DNA of 64,000 nt, from contig NZ_RBDY01000022.1 of the NCBI RefSeq assembly GCF_003626575.1, positions 1 through 64,000 on the forward strand, given 5' to 3'. Positions within the stretch are counted from its first letter, which is position 1. Each line of letters opens with the position of its first letter. Positions 1 to 26,905 of this stretch are shown in pieces. Below the pieces are notes generated by a model. The model was not told the origin of the DNA, ran no database searches, and saw nothing but the letters and a program-made list of their open reading frames with translations. The stretch comes from Streptomyces radicis (GTDB lineage Bacteria > Actinomycetota > Actinomycetes > Streptomycetales > Streptomycetaceae). A program made the position numbers and the translations under genes.

Positions 1-10333
<10,333 letters not shown>

Positions 10334-10372
10334 CAACCCACTCCTCAACCACAGTTCTGGCCCGTCGCCGGG

Positions 10373-20701
<10,329 letters not shown>

Positions 20702-20807
20702 GCCAATGCCGCCTTCGCATCCTGTGTGCCGGCCTCTCACCAGCCGGAACGGCCGGTCCCAGCCACGATTACCGCGCCAGTCTCCGACCGCGCCGACGAG
20801 CGCAACA

Positions 20808-20825
20808 ACCCCCTACGCACCCCTG
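20808..20825. promoter_or_regulatory. Candidate cluster operator 1: ACCCCCTA / ACCCCTG direct repeat
   Basis: ACCCCCTA (20808-20815) is followed 11 bp later by ACCCCTG (20819-20825). It lies about 110 bp upstream of the PKS start at 20701. The same heptamer-like unit, repeated about one helical turn apart, occurs at three other places in the cluster. Assignment to the LAL regulator is inference. Confidence 0.45.
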
Positions 20826-20954
20826 CGGGGGGCGTCCGAACAGGGGGCGCGGGCGTCTCAAACCCTTGGACTCACGGCCTTGGACACGGGCGAGTTCGCG
20901 CGGATTCGGCCCCCGGGGCGGCGGGGAGAGTAGCCGACCCCCGTCCGCTGTGGA

Positions 20955-20970
20955 ACCCCTATGACCCACT
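20955..20970. promoter_or_regulatory. Candidate cluster operator 2: ACCCCTA / ACCCACT
   Basis: ACCCCTA (20955-20961) is followed by ACCCACT (20964-20970), 9 bp apart. It lies about 210 bp upstream of the rmlA start. It is the weakest of the four copies because the second half-site is degenerate. Confidence 0.35.
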
Positions 20971-21171
20971 GTCCTTGTGGTGGGCGGTGCCTCGGGAGCC
21001 GGGGCGCGGGCATTAGGGGCTTTCGCCCGGCGATGGCGCCCACGTAGCTTCGCGTATGGCTCAGCGTTCCACGCGGCACGGCGCAGGCCGTGTCCCTCCC
21101 CCGTCACGGCGAAGGCGCGTACGCCCCGTTCGCTTCCACGGGGGTCGAGGCAGGGCAAGGGCAGAACCAGT

Positions 21172-22239
21172 ATGAAAGCACTCGTACTCGCAGGCGGTAC
21201 CGGCAGCAGGCTGCGGCCGATCACGCACACCGCCGCCAAGCAACTCGTCCCGGTGGCCAACAAGCCGGTGCTGTTCTACGGCATCGAGTCGCTGGTCGAC
21301 GCGGGCATCACGGACATCGGCATCATCGTCGGGGACACCGCCGCGGAGATCCGCGCCGCGGTCGGCGACGGCGGCGACTTCGGCGCCGAGGTCACCTACA
21401 TCCCGCAGGACCGCCCGCTCGGCCTCGCGCACGCGGTGCTCGTGGCGCGCGAGTACCTGGCCGACGACGACTTCGTGATGTACCTGGGGGACAACTTCAT
21501 CGTCGGCGGCATCAACGACGTGGTACGCGAGTTCCACGAGCGCCGCCCCGACGCCGACATCCTGCTCACCCACGTCGACGACCCGCGGGTCTTCGGGGTG
21601 GCGGAACTGGACGACAGCGGCCGCGTGGTGCGCCTGGAGGAGAAGCCGGAGAAGCCCGCGAGCGACTTGGCGCTGGTCGGCGTCTACCTGTTCACCCCGG
21701 CCGTGCACGACGCGGTCAGGGCCATCTCCCCGTCGGCGCGCGGCGAGTTGGAGATCGTGGACGCGATCCAGTGGCTCATCGACCAGGGCCGCACGGTGCG
21801 TTCGACGACGATCACCGGCTACTGGAAGGACACGGGCAACGTCACCGACATGCTCGAGGTCAACCGCTCGGTCCTGGAGACGGTGGAGCCGTGCATGCGG
21901 GGCACCGTGGACGCCGAGACGGAGATCATCGGGCGGGTGCGCATCGAGCCGGGCGCCGTGGTCTCCCAGTCGCGGATCGTGGGCCCCGCGGTGATCGGCG
22001 CGGGCACCACGGTGACCGGCTCCTACATCGGCCCTTCCACGTCGGTCGCCGACAACTGCGTGATCGACGGCAGCGAGATCGAGTTCTCCATCGTGCTCGA
22101 GGGCGCGTCGATCGAGGGGGTGGGGCGCATCGAGGCGTCGTTGATCGGCAGGATGGTGCAGCTCACGCGCGCGGGCCGCACGCCGAGGGCGCACCGCTTC
22201 ATCCTCGGAGACCACAGTAAGGTGCAGATCACCCCTTGA
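21172..22239 (+). CDS. rmlA: Glucose-1-phosphate thymidylyltransferase, long antibiotic-cluster type
   Basis: RmlA makes dTDP-glucose from glucose-1-phosphate and dTTP, the entry step to deoxysugars. The 355-residue protein starts MKALVLAGGTGSRLRP, the nucleotidyltransferase signature. About 240 residues of Rossmann-like catalytic domain (PQDRPLGLAHAV, EEKPEKP) are followed by a hexapeptide-rich left-handed beta-helix. That C-terminal domain marks the long StrD-like form common in Streptomyces antibiotic clusters. The ATG at 21172 was chosen because the signature begins there; an upstream in-frame start at 20977 adds 65 non-family residues. The ribosome site is weak. The TGA stop (22237-22239) lies within the terminal TTGA of a TnpB element, so the final residues may have been altered by that insertion. 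It belongs with rmlB, now about 1.4 kb downstream. Confidence 0.93.
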   Translation: MKALVLAGGTGSRLRPITHTAAKQLVPVANKPVLFYGIESLVDAGITDIGIIVGDTAAEIRAAVGDGGDFGAEVTYIPQDRPLGLAHAVLVAREYLADDDFVMYLGDNFIVGGINDVVREFHERRPDADILLTHVDDPRVFGVAELDDSGRVVRLEEKPEKPASDLALVGVYLFTPAVHDAVRAISPSARGELEIVDAIQWLIDQGRTVRSTTITGYWKDTGNVTDMLEVNRSVLETVEPCMRGTVDAETEIIGRVRIEPGAVVSQSRIVGPAVIGAGTTVTGSYIGPSTSVADNCVIDGSEIEFSIVLEGASIEGVGRIEASLIGRMVQLTRAGRTPRAHRFILGDHSKVQITP

Positions 22240-22400
22240 CTTCCTCCCCCGTCTAAAGGCGGGGGGTTCCAGCGGTCGCCCGCTGGGGTTCCTGTTTCAT
22301 CGACGACTGCCGTGTCCGGGAGGACTCCCGTTGAGGTCTTACACCGTCTCCACAGGCTGCTGCCGCCAGCCCGGCGGCCAGGATGGTGCGTGCCGCGTTC
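22236..22400 (-). ncRNA. Putative omega-RNA (reRNA) region of the TnpB element
   Basis: In this family the guide-RNA scaffold overlaps the 3' end of tnpB and runs to the element's right end; the bases just outside act as guide. Here the terminal hairpin (stem 22246-22253 and 22258-22265, TAAA loop) and the GTCAA end fit that layout. The 5' limit is a guess. Read on the minus strand, the guide would be antisense to the last codons of rmlA (from 22235 downward). Confidence 0.4.
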
Positions 22401-23461
22401 ACGTCACGGTCGTGCACCGCGCCGCAGTCACACGTCCATGTCCGGACGTTCAGCGGCAGTTTCTCGCGGACCGTGCCGCAGGCCCCGCACAGCTTGGAGC
22501 TGGGGAACCATCTGTCGATCACCACGAGTTCACGCCCGTACCAGGCGCACTTGTACTCCAGCATGGAGCGCAGTTCCGTCCAGGCCGCGTCCGAGATGGC
22601 GCGCGCGAGACGGCCGTTCTTCAGCAGGTTGCGGACGGAGAGGTCCTCGATCACGACCGTTTGGTTCTCACGGACGAGCCGAGTGGTGAGTTTGTGGAGG
22701 AAGTCCCGGCGCCGGTCGGCGATCCGGGCGTGAACCCGGGCCACCTTGCGGCGGGCCTTCTCGCGGTTGTTCGAGCCCTTCGCCTTGCGGGACAGCTGGC
22801 GCTGTGCGCGGGCCAGGCGCACGCGGTCACGCCGCTCGTGCCGGGGGTTGGTGATCTTCTCCCCGGTGGACAGGGTCACCAGGGACGTGATGCCCGCGTC
22901 GATGCCGACCGCCGCGCCCGTGGCGGGGGCCTCGGTGACGGTGTCCTCGCACAGCAGGGACACGAACCAGCGGCCCGCCGCGTCACGGGAGACGGTCACG
23001 GTGGACGGCTCCGCCCCCTGGGGCAGCGGACGCGACCAGCGGATGTCCAGCGGCCCGGACATCTTCGCCAGCATCAGCCGCCCATCACGCCACGTGAAGG
23101 CGCTCCGGGTGTACTCGGCCGACGCCCTCGACCTCTTCCGCGACTTGTAGCGCGGGTACCCGGCCCGCCTGGCGAAGAAGCTGGTGAAGGCCGTCTGAAG
23201 GTGACGCAACGCCTGCTGGAGCGGGACGCAGGACACCTCCGTCAGGAACGCCAGTCCCTCGGTCTTCTTCCATCCGGTCAGCATCGCCGACGACTCCACG
23301 TAGGAGACCCGCCGCTGCTCGCCGTACCAGGCGCGCGTGCGTTCCTCCAGCGCCTTGTTGTACACCAGGCGCACACAGCCGAACGTCCGCGACAACTCCG
23401 CCGCCTGCGCGCCCGTGGGATAGAAGCGGTACCTGAACGCCCGCTTGACCTGCCGCGCCAC
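22253..23461 (-). CDS. tnpB: TnpB, RNA-guided DNA endonuclease (IS200/IS605 OrfB)
   Basis: The 402-residue protein has full family length and no frameshift. N-terminal VKRAFRYRFYPT and FGCVRLVYNKAL are the usual OrfB helix-turn-helix opening. The RuvC-like core is intact: first Asp in VGIDAGITSLV, Glu in VVIEDLSVRNLL, and last Asp in HDRDVNAA. A four-Cys zinc ribbon (CGACG ... CDCG) sits between the last two motifs. It starts at a GTG (23461) and stops at TAG (22253), which lies inside the right-end hairpin. TnpB proteins are known to be omega-RNA-guided nucleases that cut at the donor site and help the element persist; activity here is inferred from intact motifs. Alternative starts a few codons inside are possible. 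Confidence 0.93.
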   Translation of the reverse strand: MARQVKRAFRYRFYPTGAQAAELSRTFGCVRLVYNKALEERTRAWYGEQRRVSYVESSAMLTGWKKTEGLAFLTEVSCVPLQQALRHLQTAFTSFFARRAGYPRYKSRKRSRASAEYTRSAFTWRDGRLMLAKMSGPLDIRWSRPLPQGAEPSTVTVSRDAAGRWFVSLLCEDTVTEAPATGAAVGIDAGITSLVTLSTGEKITNPRHERRDRVRLARAQRQLSRKAKGSNNREKARRKVARVHARIADRRRDFLHKLTTRLVRENQTVVIEDLSVRNLLKNGRLARAISDAAWTELRSMLEYKCAWYGRELVVIDRWFPSSKLCGACGTVREKLPLNVRTWTCDCGAVHDRDVNAARTILAAGLAAAACGDGVRPQRESSRTRQSSMKQEPQRATAGTPRL

Positions 23462-23520
23462 GCCTCACACCCTATCAACTCCCATGTGAGCCAAGGGTGT
23501 CGACCGGTGGCCGTGGACGC

Positions 23521-23600
23521 CGAATCGCCCTGGCGGCGATTCGCCTTCCCCTGCCCTGCCCCGCAGGAGCCTCGTTTCCTCCCCGGCCTGAAGGCTGGAG
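23521..23600 (-). repeat. Left-end hairpins of the TnpB element
   Basis: Two stems are visible. CGAATCGCC (23521-23529) pairs perfectly with 23535-23543 across CTGGC. A second imperfect stem (about 23583-23597: CCGGCC, TGAA loop, GGCTGG, one mismatch) matches the usual subterminal left-end hairpin and resembles the right-end structure. Confidence 0.6.
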
Positions 23601-23619
23601 TATCCACGAAAGAGACCAG

Positions 23620-24609
23620 ATGAAAGTCCTCGTCACCGGCGGCGCCGGCTTCATCGGGTCGTGCTTCGTGCGCATGGCCCTGGGGGCGGACGACCCCCTG
23701 TCGGCCACCGCCGTCACCGTGCTCGACTCGCTCACCTACGCGGGGAACCGGGAGAATCTGGCGCCGGTCGAGGGCGATGGGCGCCTCACGTTCGCGCACG
23801 GCGACATACGCGACGCGGCCCTCGTCGACGCGCTGACGCCCGGGCACGACGCGGTGGTGCACTTCGCCGCCGAGTCGCACGTGGACCGTTCCATCGCGGG
23901 GGCGGCGGCGTTCGTCAGCACCAATGTGGGCGGCACGCAGACGCTGCTCGACGCGGCGCTGCGGCACGGCACGGGGACGTTCCTGCATGTCTCGACCGAC
24001 GAGGTGTACGGGTCGCTCGCCGAGGGGTCGTGGACCGAGGATCACCCCCTGCTGCCCAACTCCCCCTACTCCGCGTCGAAGGCGTCGTCCGACCTGATCG
24101 CGCTCGCCTACCACCGCACGCACGGCCTTGACGTCAGGGTCACCCGCTGCTCGAACAACTACGGCCCCTACCAGTTCCCCGAGAAGGTCGTCCCGCTGTT
24201 CACCACCCGGCTGCTGACCGGCGGCGATGTGCCGCTGTACGGCGACGGGAGCAACGTGCGGGACTGGCTGCACGTGGAGGACCACTGCCGGGCGCTCTTC
24301 GCGGTGCTGCGCGACGGGCGCCCTGGGGAGGTCTACAACGTGGGCGGCGGCACCGAGCTGACCAACCGGCAGCTCACCGAGCGCCTGCTCGACGCGTGCG
24401 GCGCGCGGTGGGACCGGGTGCGCTTCGTCGCCGACCGCAAGGGCCACGACCTGCGGTACTCGGTGGACTCGGCCAAGGCCAGGGGCGAGCTGGGGTGGCG
24501 GCCCCTGCACACCTTCGAGACCGGGCTCGCGCACACCGTCGCGTGGTACCGCGAGAACAGGGCCTGGTGGGAGCCGCTGCGCGAACGGGTCGCGGCCGTC
24601 GCGCACTGA
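23620..24609 (+). CDS. rmlB: dTDP-glucose 4,6-dehydratase
   Basis: RmlB converts dTDP-glucose to dTDP-4-keto-6-deoxyglucose, the branch point for 6-deoxysugars. The 329-residue protein is an extended short-chain dehydrogenase: GGAGFIG NAD motif at residues 7-13, catalytic Thr126-Asp127-Glu128 in VSTDEVYG, and Tyr150/Lys154 in YSASK. NNYGPYQFPEK and YGDGSNVRDWLHVEDH are family hallmarks. The ATG at 23620 directly begins the Rossmann motif. Only a weak GAGA ribosome site lies just beyond the TnpB element, so normal expression may depend on a promoter in or near the element. The bases ATGA at the start suggest the ancestral rmlA stop overlapped this ATG (inference). Confidence 0.95.
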   Translation: MKVLVTGGAGFIGSCFVRMALGADDPLSATAVTVLDSLTYAGNRENLAPVEGDGRLTFAHGDIRDAALVDALTPGHDAVVHFAAESHVDRSIAGAAAFVSTNVGGTQTLLDAALRHGTGTFLHVSTDEVYGSLAEGSWTEDHPLLPNSPYSASKASSDLIALAYHRTHGLDVRVTRCSNNYGPYQFPEKVVPLFTTRLLTGGDVPLYGDGSNVRDWLHVEDHCRALFAVLRDGRPGEVYNVGGGTELTNRQLTERLLDACGARWDRVRFVADRKGHDLRYSVDSAKARGELGWRPLHTFETGLAHTVAWYRENRAWWEPLRERVAAVAH

Positions 24610-24625
24610 GCCGGACACGCGCCGC

Positions 24626-24664
24626 CGTGCGGGCCGTCATCGCCTGGCGATGACGGCCCGCACG
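24626..24664. terminator. Bidirectional terminator between rmlB and the 2,3-dehydratase
   Basis: A perfect 19-bp inverted repeat (24626-24644 and 24646-24664) has a single base between its arms. It sits exactly between two convergent stops (24609 and 24669). The symmetrical stem would terminate both transcripts; there is no T-run, as usual in Streptomyces. Confidence 0.85.
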
Positions 24665-24668
24665 TGGG

Positions 24669-26084
24669 TCAGGGGGTGCCCTTGCCCAGGGCGATGGCGG
24701 CGTTGAGGCACGCGAGCAACGTCCTGGCCTCGACGTTGACATAGTGCCCGTACTGGACGAGCGACGTGAGCTGGGCCGGGGTCACCCAGCGGTACTCGGA
24801 GTCGGGCGGCGGGTCGCCGCCCTCGTCGGCGTGAACGAGCAGGTAGCGGCTCTCGGCGTCGAGGAAGCGGCCGCCCTCCTCGGAGTGGACGGCTTCGTAC
24901 CAGACACGCCCCGGCTCCGCGGCCAGCACCTCGTCGAGGAAAGGGGGCCGGTCCTCGGGCGGGTGGTGGGCGTGGTTGGACGGCGTCGACTGGACCGTGG
25001 GGCTGAACTCGGCGGGGCTCTGGAGGCCCGCCTCGGCCCTGGCGTGGGTGAGGACGTGCAGCACGCCGTCGAAGCGCCGGGTCAGGAACGCCGTGATGCC
25101 GAGGCCGTGCGGCTTGAGCAGCGGCTGGGACCAGCCGGTCACCTCGCGGTTGCCCGCCTCGACGGAGACGCCCACGACGCTGAAGTAGCGGCCCGCCTCG
25201 TGGTCGATCGAGCGCTCGCCGCGCTTCCAGCCGTCGACGTGGTCCAGCGGCAGCAACTCGGAGCGCACCTCGCGGCGGCTGCGGGCCTCGGTGATCCACG
25301 ACCGCAGCTCCGCGTCCGCGTGCAGCGCGGCGCCGTCCGCGTCCGGCAGCGGCGCGCAGGCCAGCACGGTGCGGAAGTCCATGTTGATGACGTTGTCCCG
25401 GTGCAGCAGCTCGGCCACCTGACCGAACGTCAGCCAGCGGTAGTCGTCGTCGGCCGGGACGTCGCCGAGCGCCTCGACGATGATGTTGCGGTTGCTCTTG
25501 CGGTAGAACCACGAGCCGTGCTCGGACTGCATCGAGTCCACCAGGACACGGGCGCGCCCCGGGTCGGTGAAGAAGTCGAGATACTTCACGCTCGCGCCCT
25601 TGTGGACGCGCCGGTAGTTGCTCCTGGTGGCCTGCACGGTCGGGGAGAGCTGGAGCAGGTTGACGTTCCCCGGCTCCATCTTGGCCTGCATCAGGCAGTG
25701 CAGAACGCCGTCGAACTCCTTGACCAGGATGCCGAGGATCCCCACCTCGGGCTGGCAGATGATGGGCTGCTGCCACTCCCGGTACAGGCCTGTGTCCTTG
25801 CTGACCCGGACGCCCTCGACGGAGAAGAAGCCGCCGCTCCGGTGCCTGAGGTTGCCCGTGCCCTCCTCGAAGGACCAGCCGTCGAGCTCGGCGAACGGGA
25901 CGCGGTCGACGCGGAAACGGTGGGCGCGGGCCCGTTCGGCCAGCCAGCCCGCGACGTCCTCGGTGCGCAGGTCCGCGCCCTCCGCGGTGGCGGCCGACGC
26001 GGCGAAGCGCGCGGCGATGGCGGGGTCGAGGCGCGGCCTGAGGGCGGATCCGCCGGCTCGGGACGTGGCCAGTGGAGGGGACAT
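24669..26084 (-). CDS. NDP-hexose 2,3-dehydratase
   Basis: The enzyme removes the C2 hydroxyl from NDP-4-keto-6-deoxyhexose, committing the sugar to the 2-deoxy branch (TylX3/OleV/MtmV-type family). The 471-residue protein shows the family's internal duplication. The first half has LSPTVQATRSNYRRVHKG and the second has FSPTVQSTPSNHAHH, each preceded by a GI-x-AFL / GILGILVKEFDGVLH-like strand. The ATG at 26084 has AGGAAG eight bases upstream and removes an implausible upstream extension. With rmlA and rmlB it indicates a 2,6-dideoxysugar; the 3-ketoreductase, later sugar enzymes and glycosyltransferase are not in this window. It is divergent from the LAL regulator across an 821-bp regulatory gap. 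Confidence 0.92.
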   Translation of the reverse strand: MSPPLATSRAGGSALRPRLDPAIAARFAASAATAEGADLRTEDVAGWLAERARAHRFRVDRVPFAELDGWSFEEGTGNLRHRSGGFFSVEGVRVSKDTGLYREWQQPIICQPEVGILGILVKEFDGVLHCLMQAKMEPGNVNLLQLSPTVQATRSNYRRVHKGASVKYLDFFTDPGRARVLVDSMQSEHGSWFYRKSNRNIIVEALGDVPADDDYRWLTFGQVAELLHRDNVINMDFRTVLACAPLPDADGAALHADAELRSWITEARSRREVRSELLPLDHVDGWKRGERSIDHEAGRYFSVVGVSVEAGNREVTGWSQPLLKPHGLGITAFLTRRFDGVLHVLTHARAEAGLQSPAEFSPTVQSTPSNHAHHPPEDRPPFLDEVLAAEPGRVWYEAVHSEEGGRFLDAESRYLLVHADEGGDPPPDSEYRWVTPAQLTSLVQYGHYVNVEARTLLACLNAAIALGKGTP

Positions 26085-26314
26085 GTCACAGCTTCCTGTC
26101 GGCGTGCGGGCGGGCCCTGGTCTTGGCGGGTGCAATGCCGGTCGGCGATGAATTCGGCGCGGTTTCATTCCGCTTCTTTCCGCGGCCCACCGCATTCGAG
26201 GCGCTTCAAGAGATGCGGAGAGGAATGGCTTTCCATGCTCTTCGGCCCCCGAATGACCCGGGAATACAGGCGTGGAATGAGAGCCAGCGTACTGAACGCG
26301 ACGGCCGCGTCGGC

Positions 26315-26332
26315 ACCCCCTAGGACCCCCTA
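26315..26332. promoter_or_regulatory. Candidate cluster operator 3: ACCCCCTA direct repeat
   Basis: Two exact ACCCCCTA units (26315-26322 and 26325-26332) lie 10 bp apart, about 230 bp upstream of the 2,3-dehydratase start. This is the cleanest tandem copy in the window. Confidence 0.5.
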
Positions 26333-26603
26333 CCGGGGCCTGCATACAGGGGGGCGGAACCGATGGCAGGGCACCACGGAGCGGCATCGCGCGAGCGGCC
26401 TTCACCGTTATTCGTCCAACCACTGGCGGTGATGAGCACAGGGAGGGCGCCCGCATCGGGCCGAGGGCGGGGGTAACGCGGGCGGGCGGCCGGGGGCGGG
26501 CCGTTCCTCGCACACCGGACATTCGCCCAGATACCAAGCTGCCGCAGCTCAGGGGTTCGCCCCGTTCGATCGACCCACCCCCGGAATGTCGGTTTCGCTG
26601 TGC

Positions 26604-26627
26604 CCAATTCACCGCGCGGTGAATTGG
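26604..26627. promoter_or_regulatory. Perfect 24-bp palindrome, candidate operator
   Basis: The half-site CCAATTCACCGC (26604-26615) is followed immediately by its exact reverse complement (26616-26627), with no spacer. It lies about 90 bp upstream of the -35 of the LAL promoter. The protein that binds it is unknown; a TetR-type regulator would fit the form. Confidence 0.6.
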
Positions 26628-26668
26628 TTCAGACCCATGCGGCGCGACGCGGCCGTTAGCACGGGCGA

Positions 26669-26694
26669 CACCCCTAGACAACCCGGTAGGGGTG
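26669..26694. promoter_or_regulatory. Candidate cluster operator 4: inverted CACCCCTA / TAGGGGTG
   Basis: CACCCCTA (26669-26676) and TAGGGGTG (26687-26694) form a perfect inverted repeat with a 10-bp spacer. The spacer also holds a direct-repeat half-site (ACCC at 26681). It lies just upstream of the -35 at 26716, a position suited to activation or autoregulation. Confidence 0.55.
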
Positions 26695-26715
26695 CCTGCG
26701 CAGCGTGAGTAAGGG

Positions 26716-26744
26716 TTTACAGGGGGATCGGGCGCGGCTAGTGT
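26716..26744 (+). promoter_or_regulatory. Probable sigma-70-type promoter of the LAL regulator
   Basis: TTTACA (26716-26721) is separated by 17 bp from TAGTGT (26739-26744), close to the Streptomyces vegetative consensus. Transcription would start near 26751, leaving a leader of about 155 bases before the GTG at 26906. Confidence 0.6.
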
Positions 26745-26782
26745 GAGAATTAAGCTCGGCCAAGGGGAATCCCGTCCGACCA

Positions 26783-26809
26783 ATCACATGAACGTGACCA
26801 TCATGTGAT
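26783..26809. promoter_or_regulatory. 9-bp inverted repeat in the regulator's leader
   Basis: ATCACATGA (26783-26791) and TCATGTGAT (26801-26809) are perfect inverted arms with a 9-bp spacer. They lie downstream of the predicted start of transcription, so they could be a roadblock operator or an mRNA hairpin. Confidence 0.5.
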
Positions 26810-26905
26810 CAGGACGCCGGCCGGCCATCGTACAGCGCGATTTCGAATAACGTCTGTCGGCGCTGTTCATGGTGGGATGCTGAAAAACGGGGAAAGGCGT
26901 CGTCG

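Larger units (their letters stand above)
20702..21171. promoter_or_regulatory. Divergent intergenic region between the PKS operon and rmlA
   Basis: These 470 bp separate the leftward PKS operon from the rightward rmlA, so promoters for both must lie here. No convincing -35/-10 pair was found by eye. The region holds two copies of the cluster's recurrent ACCCC(C)TA motif (20808 and 20955) and a weaker inverted TAGGGGC at 21014-21020. No plausible gene is seen: open frames here lack a ribosome site and have no recognisable protein. Confidence 0.6.
22236..23607 (-). mobile_element. Solitary TnpB element (IS200/IS605, IS1341-like), inserted between rmlA and rmlB
   Basis: The element comprises a tnpB gene flanked by imperfect hairpin ends and has no tnpA transposase, so it is probably not autonomous. 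The right end, read on the minus strand, is a GC-rich hairpin followed by GAGGAAGTCAA; its terminal TCAA is the right cleavage motif known for IS608-type elements and corresponds to TTGA at 22236-22239. The left end contains a hairpin at about 23578-23600. Its exact boundary is uncertain within about 10 bp (23600-23611). No target duplication is expected for this single-strand transposition family. The element interrupts what was very likely a coupled rmlA-rmlB pair. Confidence 0.8.
26085..26905. promoter_or_regulatory. 821-bp divergent control region between 2,3-dehydratase and LAL regulator
   Basis: No gene is credible here: the base composition is less G/C-biased and no frame shows coding structure. 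The region is rich in dyads: two ACCCC(C)TA-type sites (26315 and 26669), a perfect 24-bp palindrome (26604-26627), a good promoter for the regulator (26716-26744) and a 9-bp inverted repeat in its leader (26783-26809). It is probably the regulatory hub of the cluster. Confidence 0.65.

Noticed and set aside
20702..20740. Upstream ATG (20740) as the start of the upstream PKS
   Set aside because: It adds 13 residues with no family match. The GTG at 20701 starts a docking helix that matches the next PKS and has a ribosome site.
22253..23461. TnpB considered as a Cas12-type effector or an ordinary transposase
   Set aside because: There is no CRISPR array or adaptation gene, and the length (402 residues), OrfB opening and flanking hairpins fit a transposon-borne TnpB. 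It is not the DDE or HUH transposase itself.
23475..23735. Minus-strand frame upstream of tnpB overlapping rmlB
   Set aside because: It lies opposite the clear RmlB start and the element's left end, has no ribosome site and no recognisable protein.
26085..26783. Long N-terminal extension of the 2,3-dehydratase from an upstream in-frame start
   Set aside because: It would add over 200 low-complexity residues and run through several dyads and an operator-like region. The ATG at 26084 has a good ribosome site and the family start.
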